Notes: generated by a model from the sequence alone, not told the origin. Shown: positions 32,703 through 42,211, counted from the first letter of the stretch. The stretch is 64,000 bases of DNA from an uncultured Oscillibacter sp. (GCA_910583695.1 CAJTZL010000003.1:1-64000), one strand, 5' to 3'. Numbers and translations: made by a program.

Positions 32703-33968
32703 ATGACACGACTTCTGATTATCGCAGATGATTTCACAGGCGCGCTGGATACCGGCGTCCAGTTTGCCGCCCGGGGGGCCAGGACCTGCGTGGTGACGGA
32801 GCCGGCCTATGACTTCTCCCAGGCAGGGGCGGACATCCAGGTGCTGGTTCTGGACGCCGAGACCCGGCATCTGTGTCCGGAGGCCGCCTATCAAACGGTG
32901 TTCCGGGCAGTGCGGGAGGCGTTGGCGGCGGGGTTCCGGTACGTTTACAAAAAGACGGACTCCGCTCTCCGGGGCAACGTGGGCGCGGAGCTGACGGCGG
33001 CGCTGGAGGCCACCGGGGCGGAGCGCCTTGTCTTCCTTCCGGCCCTGCCGAAGATGAACCGCGTAACCCGTGGGGGCGTCCACTACATCGACGGCGTGCC
33101 CGTAGCGGAGAGCGTGTTTGGAAAGGACCCCTTTGAGCCGGTGCCGGCCTCCTCCGTGGCGGAGATCCTTGCCGCCCAGTCGGAGGCTCCGGTGGTGCTC
33201 CTCCGGCCGGGGGAGACGGCGAAATCCCGCCCCGGCATCCAGGTCTACGACGCGGAGACGGAGGAGGACCTGCGGCAGACCGGCCGGGCCCTGGGCCGGG
33301 AGGGGCTGACCCTCTGCGCCGGGTGCGCTGGCTTTGCGGCGGTGCTGGCGGAGCTTCTGGAGCTGGAGGGCGTGCCTCCGGAGCCCCCCGCCCTGGTTCC
33401 CTCCCTCTTTGCGGCCTGCGGCAGCGTGAACCCGGTGACGCTGCGGCAGATGGAGGAGGCGGAGAAGGCGGGCTTCTCCCGTGTTCACCTGACCCCGGTT
33501 CAGAAGCTGGAGCCCTCCTGGCCGGAGACGGAGGACTGCGCCGCGGCGGTCTCCTCCTGGCTGGAGGCCGCCGGGGGGGGAAAGCGCTTTATTCTGGATG
33601 TCAACGACCCGCCGGGACGGGACGATACCGCCGCCTACGCCAGGGAGCACGGGCTGACCACCGAGGACCTGCGGGTTCGCATTTCCAGCCGGCTCGGCCA
33701 ACTGGTCCGGCGGCTGCTGGACGGAGGGCTGGAGGCCACGCTGCTCTGCACCGGGGGGGACACGCTGCTGGCCCTGACCCAGGCGGTGGGCGCGGCGGAA
33801 CTGCTGCCGGTGCGGGAGCTGGAGGCCGGAGCGGTGCTGACCGACTTTGTGTATCACGGGAAACCCTATCATATTATTTCAAAATCCGGCGGCTTCGGGG
33901 AGCCCGGCCTGTTTGTCAAGCTGGCTCAGTCCCTGGGCGCCGGGGAGCAGGAGGATGCGGAATGCTGA
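32703..33968 (+). CDS. four-carbon acid sugar kinase (DUF1537, OtnK/DtnK type)
   Basis: A 421-aa kinase that phosphorylates acid sugars such as threonate or erythronate at O4. The N-terminal substrate domain starts LLIIADDFTGALDTGVQFA, and the segment YKKTDSALRGNVGAEL is typical. The C-terminal nucleotide-binding domain ends around LLCTGGDTLLALTQAVGA. It is the first gene of a nine-gene forward operon and overlaps the next gene by seven bases. Paired with PdxA2 downstream, it points to a 4-phospho-acid-sugar pathway yielding dihydroxyacetone phosphate. The exact stereoisomer cannot be told from sequence. Confidence 0.9.
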   Translation: MTRLLIIADDFTGALDTGVQFAARGARTCVVTEPAYDFSQAGADIQVLVLDAETRHLCPEAAYQTVFRAVREALAAGFRYVYKKTDSALRGNVGAELTAALEATGAERLVFLPALPKMNRVTRGGVHYIDGVPVAESVFGKDPFEPVPASSVAEILAAQSEAPVVLLRPGETAKSRPGIQVYDAETEEDLRQTGRALGREGLTLCAGCAGFAAVLAELLELEGVPPEPPALVPSLFAACGSVNPVTLRQMEEAEKAGFSRVHLTPVQKLEPSWPETEDCAAAVSSWLEAAGGGKRFILDVNDPPGRDDTAAYAREHGLTTEDLRVRISSRLGQLVRRLLDGGLEATLLCTGGDTLLALTQAVGAAELLPVRELEAGAVLTDFVYHGKPYHIISKSGGFGEPGLFVKLAQSLGAGEQEDAEC

Positions 33969-35116
33969 CAAAGTACCAACTGAAAATGCCCCACGCCGTC
34001 TACAGCGGCGAGGACGCCTTGGGGAGAATCCCTGAGATTTTCGCCGCCAACGGCGTGAAGCGCCTGGTGGTCTTCACGGACAAGGGCATCGAGGGAGCGG
34101 GACTGCTGGACTTCCCCATGGCGAAGGTCCGGGAAACCGGCGTGGAGACCGTGATTCTGGACGACCTTCCGGCGGAGCCCTCGTACCTGGAGGCCCAGAA
34201 GCTGGTGGACCAGTGCAGGGAGTGCGGGGCGGACTTCATCATGGCCGCAGGCGGCGGAAGCGTCATGGACACGGCCAAGCTGGCCAGCATCCTGATGACC
34301 GACGAATACGGGATCAAGGAGCTGCTGGACGAGCCGGGCCGGGCCAGGAAGTGTATGAAGACCCTGATGATTCCCACCACGGCGGGCACCGGGTCCGAGG
34401 CCACCCCCAACGCCATTGTGGCCGTGCCGGAAAAGCAGCTGAAGGTGGGCATCGTCAACGCGGAAATGATTGCGGACTATGTGATTCTGGACGCGGTGAT
34501 GATCAAGAAGCTGCCCCGGAAAATTGCCGCCGCCACCGGGGTGGATGCCCTGGCCCACGCTATCGAGTGCTTCACCAGCAGCAAGGCCAACCCTTTCAGC
34601 GACCTCTTCGCCCTCCAGGCCCTGGATATGATCCTGAACAACATCGAGCGGGCCTGCGACGCCCCGGAGGCCATGGACGCCAAGAACACCATGCTCCTGG
34701 CCAGCTTCTACGCCGGAGTCGCCATCACCGCTTCCGGCACCACCGCTGTCCACGCCCTGAGCTATCCCCTGGGCGGCAAGTACCACATTGCCCACGGCGT
34801 GTCCAACGCCATCCTGCTGGCTCCCGTCATGCGCTTTAACGAGCCCGCCTGCCGCTCCCTGCTGGCAAAGGCCTATGACCGCTGCATGAAGGGAGACGCC
34901 CGGACGGAGGAGGAGAAGAGCGCCGCCGTCATCCAGCGCCTGGAGGGCATCGTGAAGCATCTGGACATCCCCACCAGCCTCACGGAGTTCGGCGTGCCCA
35001 AGGAGGACCTGGAGGACCTGGTGGCCTCGGGCATGGAGGTGACGCGGCTGCTGGTGAACAACCTGCGCCCGGTCACGGCGGAAGACGCCCGGAAGATCTA
35101 TCAGGAAGTTCTGTAA
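33962..35116 (+). CDS. iron-containing alcohol dehydrogenase
   Basis: A 384-aa group III dehydrogenase. The NAD-binding motif is GGGSVMDTAKLAS. The metal ligands lie in DALAHAIECF and HALSYPLGGKYHIAHGVSNA. PTTAGTGSEATPNAI is the standard family block. It starts inside the last codons of the kinase gene. Likely roles are reduction of a small aldehyde released in the pathway, or oxidation of a hydroxy acid. Its substrate is not predictable from the motifs. Confidence 0.92.
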   Translation: MLTKYQLKMPHAVYSGEDALGRIPEIFAANGVKRLVVFTDKGIEGAGLLDFPMAKVRETGVETVILDDLPAEPSYLEAQKLVDQCRECGADFIMAAGGGSVMDTAKLASILMTDEYGIKELLDEPGRARKCMKTLMIPTTAGTGSEATPNAIVAVPEKQLKVGIVNAEMIADYVILDAVMIKKLPRKIAAATGVDALAHAIECFTSSKANPFSDLFALQALDMILNNIERACDAPEAMDAKNTMLLASFYAGVAITASGTTAVHALSYPLGGKYHIAHGVSNAILLAPVMRFNEPACRSLLAKAYDRCMKGDARTEEEKSAAVIQRLEGIVKHLDIPTSLTEFGVPKEDLEDLVASGMEVTRLLVNNLRPVTAEDARKIYQEVL

Positions 35117-35142
35117 CGGAATTTTATAAGGAGCGTGTCTGT

Positions 35143-36048
35143 ATGAAGCAGCTTGCAATCAAGGGCATCATTCCCCCGGTCATCACGCCCATGAACCCCG
35201 AGGACGAAAGCGTCAATCTCTCCGAGCTCCGCAGCCAGATTGAGCGGCAGATCGCCGGGGGCGTCCACGGCATTTTCCCCTTCGGCACCAACGGCGAGGC
35301 GTATATCCTCAGCCTGAAGGAGAAGGAGGAGATTCTGGAGGCCACGGTGGATCAGGTGAAGGGCCGCATTCCCGTCTACGCCGGAACCGGCTGCATCTCC
35401 ACCCGGGATACCGTCTACCTGAGCAAGCGGGCGGAGGCCCTGGGGGCGGACGCCCTGTCCATCATCACTCCCAGCTTCGCCCTGGCCAGCCAGAAGGAGC
35501 TGTATGACCACTACTGTGAGGTGGCCCGGCATGTGAACATCCCCATCGTGCTCTACAACATCCCCGCCCGGACGGGGAACAAGCTCCTGCCGGAAACCGT
35601 GGCGAAGCTGGCCAAGGATGTAGACGTCATCCTGGGGGCCAAGGACTCCAGCGGCGACCTGGAGAACCTGAAAGCCTATATCGCCCTCACCCGGGACATC
35701 GGCAAGGACTTCGCCGTTCTGGCGGGGAACGACGGGAATATCCTGAACTGCCTGAAGGCGGGCGGAGCCGGCGGCGTGGCGGGCCGGGCCAATCTGTGGC
35801 CCGGGACCATCGCTTCCATCTACGACTGCTTTATGGCCGGTGACCTGGAGAAGGCCCAGGAGGCCCAGGACGCCATTACGGCCCTCCAGCGGGTGTTCCG
35901 GTTCGGCAACCCCAATACCATCATCAAAAAGGCCGTGGCCCTGATGGGCTACCCCGTGGGTGACTGCCGCAGGCCCTTTCACTACCTCTGCGAGGAGGGG
36001 ATTGCGGAGCTGAAAAAGGTGCTGGATGAGACCAGACACCTTAGCTGA
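35143..36048 (+). CDS. DapA-family (class I aldolase / dihydrodipicolinate synthase-like) lyase
   Basis: A 301-aa TIM-barrel enzyme forming a Schiff base with pyruvate-like substrates. The carboxylate-binding motif is FGTNGEAYILS, the catalytic Tyr is in LYNIPARTGN, and the Schiff-base Lys is in VILGAKDSSGDLEN. Genuine DapA in lysine synthesis is normally not in such operons, so an aldolase or dehydratase role on a 2-keto acid from the sugar pathway is more likely. AAGGAG precedes the ATG. Confidence 0.9.
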   Translation: MKQLAIKGIIPPVITPMNPEDESVNLSELRSQIERQIAGGVHGIFPFGTNGEAYILSLKEKEEILEATVDQVKGRIPVYAGTGCISTRDTVYLSKRAEALGADALSIITPSFALASQKELYDHYCEVARHVNIPIVLYNIPARTGNKLLPETVAKLAKDVDVILGAKDSSGDLENLKAYIALTRDIGKDFAVLAGNDGNILNCLKAGGAGGVAGRANLWPGTIASIYDCFMAGDLEKAQEAQDAITALQRVFRFGNPNTIIKKAVALMGYPVGDCRRPFHYLCEEGIAELKKVLDETRHLS

Positions 36049-36070
36049 TACTATGCAAGGAGGAGTATAT

Positions 36071-37150
36071 ATGAACAAACCGATTCTGGGCATCACCATG
36101 GGAGACCCTTTCGGCAACGGCCCTGAAATCACCGTCAAGGCCCTGGCGGACAAAACGGTTTACGACCGCTGCCGCCCCCTGGTGGTGGGGGACGCCGCCG
36201 CTATGGAGTACGCCGCCAAGGCGGCCAAAACGGTCTCCGGCATCGACATGAAAATCCGGAGCATCCGGGCCGTCGGCGAGGCGAAGTATGAATACGGCGT
36301 CATCGACGTGTACGACCTGGGCCTCCTCAAGGCCTCCGACATCCCCGGCGACCCGGAAAACCCCAGGCCCTTCGGCCTGGGAGCCACGGCTCTGGGCGGC
36401 GAGGCGGCCTTCCAGTACGTGAAGAAGGTCATTGAGCTGGCAATGAGCGGGGAAGTGGATGCCACAGTCACCAACGCCCTGAGCAAGGAAGCCATCAACA
36501 TGGCGGACCACCACTACAGCGGCCACACGGAAATCTACGCCGACTACACAAAAACCTCCAAGTACACCATGATGCTGGCCCACGAGGAGCTCCGGGTGGT
36601 CCACGTCTCCACCCACGTCTCCCTCCGGGAGGCCTGCGACCGGGTGAAGAAGGACCGGGTGCTGGACGTGATCCGCATCGCCAACCAGGGCTGCAAGGCC
36701 ATTGGAATCCGAGAGCCCAAAATCGCGGTGGCGGGCCTGAATCCCCACTGCGGCGAAAACGGCATGTTCGGCCGGGAGGAAATCGAGGAGATCCAGCCCG
36801 CCATTGACGCCGCCATGGCCGAGGGCATCCTCATCCCCGAGAAGAAGCCCACCCCGCCGGACACCGTCTTCTCCAAGGCGCTGGGCGGCTGGTACGACAT
36901 CGTCGTGGTCATGTACCACGACCAGGGCCACATCCCCCTGAAGGTCAAGGGCTTCGTCTATAACAAGGCCGAGGGGCACTGGGACGCCGTGGCCGGGGTG
37001 AACGTCACCCTGGGCCTGCCCATCATCCGGGCCAGCGTGGACCACGGAACCGGCTTTGGACACGCGGGAGACGGACACGCCAACGAGCTCAGTCTGGTGA
37101 ACGCCATGGACTATGGAATCCGCATGGCCAACGCCAGGACGGAGAAGTGA
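36071..37150 (+). CDS. PdxA2-type 4-phospho acid-sugar 3-dehydrogenase
   Basis: A 359-aa metal-dependent dehydrogenase related to 4-hydroxythreonine-4-phosphate dehydrogenase. Motifs are MGDPFGNGPEI, NALSKEAINMADHHYSGHTEIYAD, LNPHCGENG and MYHDQGHIPLK, which include the three metal-binding His residues. Association with a DUF1537 kinase defines the PdxA2 group. That group oxidises 4-phospho-D-threonate or 4-phospho-D-erythronate, with loss of CO2 to give dihydroxyacetone phosphate. The ATG at 36071 follows AAGGAGG; vitamin B6 synthesis is less likely given the context. Confidence 0.9.
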   Translation: MNKPILGITMGDPFGNGPEITVKALADKTVYDRCRPLVVGDAAAMEYAAKAAKTVSGIDMKIRSIRAVGEAKYEYGVIDVYDLGLLKASDIPGDPENPRPFGLGATALGGEAAFQYVKKVIELAMSGEVDATVTNALSKEAINMADHHYSGHTEIYADYTKTSKYTMMLAHEELRVVHVSTHVSLREACDRVKKDRVLDVIRIANQGCKAIGIREPKIAVAGLNPHCGENGMFGREEIEEIQPAIDAAMAEGILIPEKKPTPPDTVFSKALGGWYDIVVVMYHDQGHIPLKVKGFVYNKAEGHWDAVAGVNVTLGLPIIRASVDHGTGFGHAGDGHANELSLVNAMDYGIRMANARTEK

Positions 37151-37175
37151 CCGGCGGAAAAGGGGGAAGCAACCT

Positions 37176-38177
37176 ATGAAAGTGACCATGACGGAGGCGA
37201 TCTGCCGGGAGGGCATGGCTCTGCTGGAGGGAAACGCCGAAATCTTTGTGGCCCATGACGCCCATCCCCACCACTACCTGAACCAGCTGAGGGACTCCGA
37301 CGCCTTCATCGTCCGGGTGGCCGACAAGGGAGCCGTGGACCGGGCGGTGATGGAGTCCAGCCCGGCGCTGAAGGTCATCGGCCGCACGGGCATCGGCTAT
37401 GACAGCGTGGATGTGGAAGCCGCCACGGAGCTGGGCATCCCTGTGGTCATTACGCCGGGAGCCAACAACCGCAGTGTGGCGGAGCACGCCGTGGCACTGA
37501 TGCTGGCCCTCTCCAAGAACATGGTGGAAAGCGACGTGGAACAGCGCAGGGGCAGCTGGAAGATCCGGGATGCCGGGAAGGCCTTCGAGGTGGAGGAGAA
37601 GACCTGTCTCATCATCGGCCTGGGCACCATCGGCAGAATCATTGCCCGCCTCTGCCGGGGGCTGGACATGCGGGTCATCGGCTTCGACGCCTTCCTCTCC
37701 AAAGAGCAGATGGCGGAGCTGGGGGTGGAGAAATACGACGACAAGCTGGAGGCCCTCCGGGCCGCCGACGTGGTCATCGTCCAGATGCCCCTCATTGAAG
37801 GCGTCACCAGCAACACGATTGCAAAAGCGGAACTGGACGCCATGAAGCCTACCGCCGTCCTCATCAATTGCAGCCGGGGCGAACTCGTCAACGAGCCGGA
37901 CCTCTGCGACGCGCTGAAGCGCGGGAGCATCGCCGGGGCGGGCCTGGACGTGTTCTGGAACGAGCCTACCCATACGGACGACGAGATTCTCCACTGCCCC
38001 AACGTCATTGTCAGCCCCCACAGCGCGGCCCAGACCCGGGAGGCCGTCATCAAGATGGCGGCCATGTGCGTGAAGGGCTGTCTGGCGGTAGCGGAGGGGA
38101 AAAAGTGGCCCTATGTGGCGGACAAGGCCGTCTATGACCATCCCAAATGGGCTGGGAAAGCGTGGGCGGAGGAATAA
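37176..38177 (+). CDS. D-isomer-specific 2-hydroxyacid dehydrogenase
   Basis: A 333-aa NAD-dependent dehydrogenase of the phosphoglycerate dehydrogenase-like group. The N-terminal substrate domain includes VIGRTGIGYDSVDVEAATELGIPV. The Rossmann motif is IIGLGTIGRIIARL. Catalytic residues are the Arg in INCSRGELVNE, a Glu about 28 residues on (FWNEPTHTDDE), and the His in VSPHSAAQTREA. It has no ACT domain, so it is not a serine-pathway SerA. It probably interconverts a 2-keto acid and a 2-hydroxy acid in the operon's pathway. Confidence 0.9.
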   Translation: MKVTMTEAICREGMALLEGNAEIFVAHDAHPHHYLNQLRDSDAFIVRVADKGAVDRAVMESSPALKVIGRTGIGYDSVDVEAATELGIPVVITPGANNRSVAEHAVALMLALSKNMVESDVEQRRGSWKIRDAGKAFEVEEKTCLIIGLGTIGRIIARLCRGLDMRVIGFDAFLSKEQMAELGVEKYDDKLEALRAADVVIVQMPLIEGVTSNTIAKAELDAMKPTAVLINCSRGELVNEPDLCDALKRGSIAGAGLDVFWNEPTHTDDEILHCPNVIVSPHSAAQTREAVIKMAAMCVKGCLAVAEGKKWPYVADKAVYDHPKWAGKAWAEE

Positions 38178-38250
38178 GCCCCAGGTCTTTTATCCGGCTC
38201 TGTCGGAGAAGAAATACACCATTCTGACTGTAAAGAAAGGAAGACTCGAC

Positions 38251-39336
38251 ATGAAAAAGGTATTTGCTATGCTCCTTGCACTGGCGATGATGTTTAGCCT
38301 GGCCGCCTGCGGCGGCGAAACCGGCCAAGGCCAGGATTCCTCCGCCAATCCCCCGGCGCAGAGCGCCGACGGCGATAAATCCGGCGACGGCGCCGCCCCG
38401 GCCGGGGATGCGCAGTATGTCATCAAGCTCTGCCACGAGCAGGTGGACGGCGACCCCATTGACGACGGCTGCGACAAATGGGCCGAGCTGGTGGCCGAAA
38501 GGACCAACGGCGCAGTGACCATTGAGGTCTATCCCTCCAGCCAGCTGGGTGTCAAGGCGGACCTCATTGAGATGATGCTGATGGGGCAGAACGTCTGCAC
38601 CATCGCCGACGGCTCCTACCTGATGGACTATGTGCCCGATTTCGGCGTGGTCATGGGGCCCTTCCTCTTCACCGACTGGGCGGCCATGGAGAAGATTACC
38701 GCCAGCGACTGGTGGGCGCAGCAGGCGGAGCTCCTTCGGGGCGAGGGCTTGGAGATTATCTCCACCAACTGGATCTACGGCGAGCGTCAGCTGATGACCA
38801 AGAGCCCCGTCACCTCCCTGGCGGACATCAAGGGACAGAAAATCCGCGTACCTAACAACGACATCTCGGTAACCATGTTCAACAACCTGGGCGCGGCCTC
38901 CACGCCCATGGCCCTGAGCGACGTGTACACCAGCCTTCAGACCGGAGTGGTGGACGGCGTTGAGAACCCTCTGACCACCCTGTACAACAATGCGTTCCAG
39001 GAGGTCTGCAAAAACGTCACCATGACCAACCACCAGATGACCTTCTCCAACTTCATTGTGGGGGCCGACTTCTGGAACACCATTCCCGCGGAGCACCAGC
39101 AGACTATTCTGGACTGCGGTGCAGAGGCGGCCCTGTACAACAACGAGCTCTATCAGAAAGTGAGCCAGGACATGCAGAAGGCCCTTGAAGACGCCGGCTG
39201 CACCATCTACACCCTGGACGACGCCGCCCTGGAGGAGTTCAAGGCCGCCAGTGTGCAGCTCTACCGGGACTATGAGTCCAGCGGCACCTGGACGACCGGC
39301 GTGTACGACCAGATTCAATCCATCATCAACGGCTGA
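38251..39336 (+). CDS. dctP: TRAP transporter substrate-binding lipoprotein (DctP family)
   Basis: A 361-aa extracytoplasmic binding protein. The signal peptide ends in the lipobox LAAC (Cys at about 20), followed by a Gly/Ser/Ala-rich linker (to about 50). Family landmarks are YVIKLCHEQVDGDPIDDGCDKWAELV, VEVYPSSQLG-like IEVYPSSQLG, and IKGQKIRVPNNDISVTMFNNLGAASTPMALSDVYTSLQTGVVDGVENPL. The conserved Arg of the IRVP segment binds the substrate carboxylate. It works with the next two genes. Confidence 0.93.
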   Translation: MKKVFAMLLALAMMFSLAACGGETGQGQDSSANPPAQSADGDKSGDGAAPAGDAQYVIKLCHEQVDGDPIDDGCDKWAELVAERTNGAVTIEVYPSSQLGVKADLIEMMLMGQNVCTIADGSYLMDYVPDFGVVMGPFLFTDWAAMEKITASDWWAQQAELLRGEGLEIISTNWIYGERQLMTKSPVTSLADIKGQKIRVPNNDISVTMFNNLGAASTPMALSDVYTSLQTGVVDGVENPLTTLYNNAFQEVCKNVTMTNHQMTFSNFIVGADFWNTIPAEHQQTILDCGAEAALYNNELYQKVSQDMQKALEDAGCTIYTLDDAALEEFKAASVQLYRDYESSGTWTTGVYDQIQSIING

Positions 39337-39388
39337 CCGTTTAAGACGCCGCAGGGGGGCCGCCGGCCGCCCCGGACGGTACAGAAGT

Positions 39389-39419
39389 CCGGCCCCGCCC
39401 ATACATTGGGCGGGGCCGG
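39389..39419 (+). promoter_or_regulatory. stable hairpin between dctP and dctQ
   Basis: CCGGCCCCGCCC (39389-39400) pairs perfectly with GGGCGGGGCCGG (39408-39419) without a T-tract. It is likely an mRNA stabiliser that keeps the binding protein in excess over the permeases. Confidence 0.55.
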
Positions 39420-39437
39420 TGTAAAAGGAGAGCAGCT

Positions 39438-39932
39438 ATGAAAAAATTCAGGAGCTTCCTCGCAAACCTGGACGCCATCGTATCCGGCGCGGCGCTGTGC
39501 GCCATTGTGCTGATGACGGTAGCCGGCGTGATTATGCGCAAGGCGGTGGGCCAGCCCTTTGCATGGCTGGAAGAGATGCAGGTTTTCTTCTTCGTGTGGA
39601 CCATCTTCCTGGGCGGTAGCGTGGCCTTCCGCACCGGCGGGCAGGTGAGCATTGACCTGATCGCCGCCCGGCTGAACCCCGGTGCCCGGCGCGTGCTGGA
39701 CGTGTTCTGCTATGTGGTGGCCATGGTGGTCCTGGTCTATCTCTGCAAGGGCGGCGTCGACCTCACCCGGTCGGTCACAAAGAAGGTGACGCCCTTTTTC
39801 AAAATCAGCTATTCCTACATTGACGCCGCGGCCCCCATCGGCTGCGTGCTGATGATGATACAGTATACCTTTGTCATATTCCAGGAGCTGTTCGGAAAGA
39901 AAGAGACGGAAGCGAAAGGAGGGGTGAGCTAA
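39438..39932 (+). CDS. dctQ: TRAP transporter small permease (DctQ family)
   Basis: A 164-aa membrane protein with four predicted helices. The family segment WLEEMQVFFFVWTIFLGGSVAFRTGGQVSIDL is clear. It overlaps the start of dctM by one base. It is the small subunit that pairs with DctM for sodium-driven uptake of an organic acid. Confidence 0.9.
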   Translation: MKKFRSFLANLDAIVSGAALCAIVLMTVAGVIMRKAVGQPFAWLEEMQVFFFVWTIFLGGSVAFRTGGQVSIDLIAARLNPGARRVLDVFCYVVAMVVLVYLCKGGVDLTRSVTKKVTPFFKISYSYIDAAAPIGCVLMMIQYTFVIFQELFGKKETEAKGGVS

Positions 39933-41230
39933 TGTCCCCGATTGCCATTGCGGCCATTGTCATGCTGGTGCTGCTGTTTTTGAACGTCCCGGTATTCGCC
40001 TCCGTAACCGGCGCCTGTGTCGTATACGCCCTGGCGAACCCCGCCTCCGGTATCAGCGCCATGCTGGCCGTCCAGCGGGAGATCAGCGGCATGCAGTCCG
40101 TGACGATGCTGGCCATTCCCTTCTTTGTGGCCACGGGCGCGCTGATGAACTACTGCGGCATCACGGAGCGGATGCTGCGGTTCTGCAAGGTGCTCACCGG
40201 GCATATGTTCGGCGGTCTGGGACAGGTGAACATCGTCCTGTCCACCCTGATGGGCGGCATGTCCGGCTCCTCCCTGGCGGACGCGGCCATGGAGGCCAAG
40301 CTCCTGGTGCCCGACATGCGCAAATCCGGCTATCCCAACGGCTTTGCCTCCGCCATTACCGCCGCCTCCTCCATGATCACGCCCCTGATTCCCCCGGGAA
40401 TCGCCGCCATCATTTACGGCTCCATTACCAACACTTCTATCGGCCGCCTGTTTGTGGCGGGTATCGTTCCCGCCGTGATTTTGTGTCTGGCCATGATGCT
40501 GGTGGTGTCTCGCTACTCCAAGAGCCACGGCATCCCCCGTCTGCGGGAGACCCGGGCCGGTGGTGCGGAACTGTGGGCGGCCTTCAAGCCCGCCATCCTG
40601 CCCCTGTGCCTGCCCGTCATCATCATCGGCGGCATCCGCCTGAGCTTTTTCACCCCCACGGAAGCGGGCGCCATCGCCATTTTCTATGCATTGCTGCTGG
40701 GCATTATTTACAAGGAGATTCGGCTGGACAACATTTTATCCTGCATCAGGGAAACGGTAGCCACCACCGCTTCCATCATGCTGATTGTAGGGGCGGCCAC
40801 CTGCTTCTCCTGGATTCTCACCTGGGAGAACATTCCCCAGAACATGACGTCCTTCCTCATCTCCCTGTGCCACAACAAGTACCTCTTCCTCCTGCTGGTG
40901 AATCTCTTTTTGCTGATGGTGGGCATGTTCATTGAGGCCACCGCCGCGCAGATCGTTCTGGCCCCCATGCTGGCCCCGGTAGCCATGGCCTTCGGCATTG
41001 ATCCCGTCCATTTCGGCATGGTGTTCATCTTCAATATGGCCATCGGCTCCATCACGCCGCCCATGGGCAATCTGATGTTCGTGACCTGCGGTGTGACCAA
41101 GTGTACCACGGAGGAATTTATCAAGGACTGCCGGGTGTTTTACGTCCTGCTGTTCGGCATGCTGATGCTGATGAGCTATGTGCCCTTTGTCAGCACCTGG
41201 CTGCCCAATCTGATCTACGGAGGAGGCTGA
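39932..41230 (+). CDS. dctM: TRAP transporter large permease (DctM family)
   Basis: A 432-aa membrane protein with about 11-12 helices. Typical elements are IPFFVATGALMNYCGITERMLRF, MGGMSGSSLADAAMEAKLLVPDMRKSGYPNGFASAITAASSMITPLIPPGI, FFTPTEAGAIAIFYAL, and GMVFIFNMAIGSITPPMGN near the end. It is the main transport subunit of the DctPQM system in this operon and presumably imports the acid sugar. Confidence 0.94.
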   Translation: MSPIAIAAIVMLVLLFLNVPVFASVTGACVVYALANPASGISAMLAVQREISGMQSVTMLAIPFFVATGALMNYCGITERMLRFCKVLTGHMFGGLGQVNIVLSTLMGGMSGSSLADAAMEAKLLVPDMRKSGYPNGFASAITAASSMITPLIPPGIAAIIYGSITNTSIGRLFVAGIVPAVILCLAMMLVVSRYSKSHGIPRLRETRAGGAELWAAFKPAILPLCLPVIIIGGIRLSFFTPTEAGAIAIFYALLLGIIYKEIRLDNILSCIRETVATTASIMLIVGAATCFSWILTWENIPQNMTSFLISLCHNKYLFLLLVNLFLLMVGMFIEATAAQIVLAPMLAPVAMAFGIDPVHFGMVFIFNMAIGSITPPMGNLMFVTCGVTKCTTEEFIKDCRVFYVLLFGMLMLMSYVPFVSTWLPNLIYGGG

Positions 41231-41233
41231 GCC

Positions 41234-42211
41234 ATGGGGATGATACGGACGGTCCTGGGCGACATTCCCCCGGAGGAAATCGGCGTCACCGACAGCCACG
41301 ACCATCTGATTCGCAGCGGCGGGCCGGAGGTAAAGCAGGACCCCGCCTTCCTGATGGACGACCTGGACGCCGCCAAGCGGGAATTTGCCGCCTTTTTGAA
41401 GGCGGGCGGCCGGACCATGGTCTGCATGGACCCCATTGGCTGCGGGCGGAACGTCCCAAAGATGCTGGAGCTGGCGGAGTCCTTCCGGGGACGGGGCCAT
41501 ATCCTGATGACCACGGGTTTTCAGAAGGGTTCGCTGTATGATCCCCGCACCTCCTTCCTGGCCACGGTGGAGACAGAGAAGGTGGCTGCCCTGATGACGG
41601 CCGAGATCACCGAGGGCATGGACCGCCACAGCTACAACGGCCCGGTGGTGGAGCGCCTTCCGGCGAAGGCGGGACTCATCAAGGCGGGAACCAGCACCCG
41701 GCTCATCACCCCGCTGGAGGAAAAGGCTCTCAAGGTGGCGGCCCTGACCCAGAGGGAAACGGGCTGCCCCATCTCCCTCCACACGGACCAAGGCACCATG
41801 TGCCCGGAAATTCTGGATATTCTGGAGGAGAACGGGGCCTGCCTGGAGCATACGGTTCTGTGCCATGTCCAGAGGAATCCTGACCGCTATTACTACAAGA
41901 CGCTGCTGGACCGAGGCGCCAACCTCTGCTTCGACGAGCCTAACAAGCCCCATTACCGCCCGGACACGGAAATTGCAGAAAACCTCCTCTGGCTGGTGGA
42001 GCAGGGCTATCAGAAGCAGCTTCTGCTGGGGATGGACGCCGGCCGGATAGAGGGGCTGGGAAGCTATATGGAGCCCCGGGGCCGGGCCAACGGCCTGGAC
42101 TATATGCTTACGCGTTTCGTACCGGTGATGAAGTGGGTGGGGGTGTGCGATGCTGCCATCCACGCGATTTTGGAGGAGAATCCCGCCCGGGTTTTCTCCA
42201 TCTGGGACTGA
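41234..42211 (+). CDS. phosphotriesterase-family metal hydrolase, probable lactonase
   Basis: A 325-aa amidohydrolase-superfamily protein of the phosphotriesterase-related group. Metal ligands are visible as HDHL (residues 23-26), the bridging Lys in AGLIKAGTS, His in PISLHTDQG, His in VLCHVQRNPD and Asp in LLGMDAGR. Relatives include lactonases for sugar lactones. In this operon it may open a lactone to the acid sugar that the kinase phosphorylates. It is the last gene, followed by a strong terminator. Confidence 0.86.
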   Translation: MGMIRTVLGDIPPEEIGVTDSHDHLIRSGGPEVKQDPAFLMDDLDAAKREFAAFLKAGGRTMVCMDPIGCGRNVPKMLELAESFRGRGHILMTTGFQKGSLYDPRTSFLATVETEKVAALMTAEITEGMDRHSYNGPVVERLPAKAGLIKAGTSTRLITPLEEKALKVAALTQRETGCPISLHTDQGTMCPEILDILEENGACLEHTVLCHVQRNPDRYYYKTLLDRGANLCFDEPNKPHYRPDTEIAENLLWLVEQGYQKQLLLGMDAGRIEGLGSYMEPRGRANGLDYMLTRFVPVMKWVGVCDAAIHAILEENPARVFSIWD

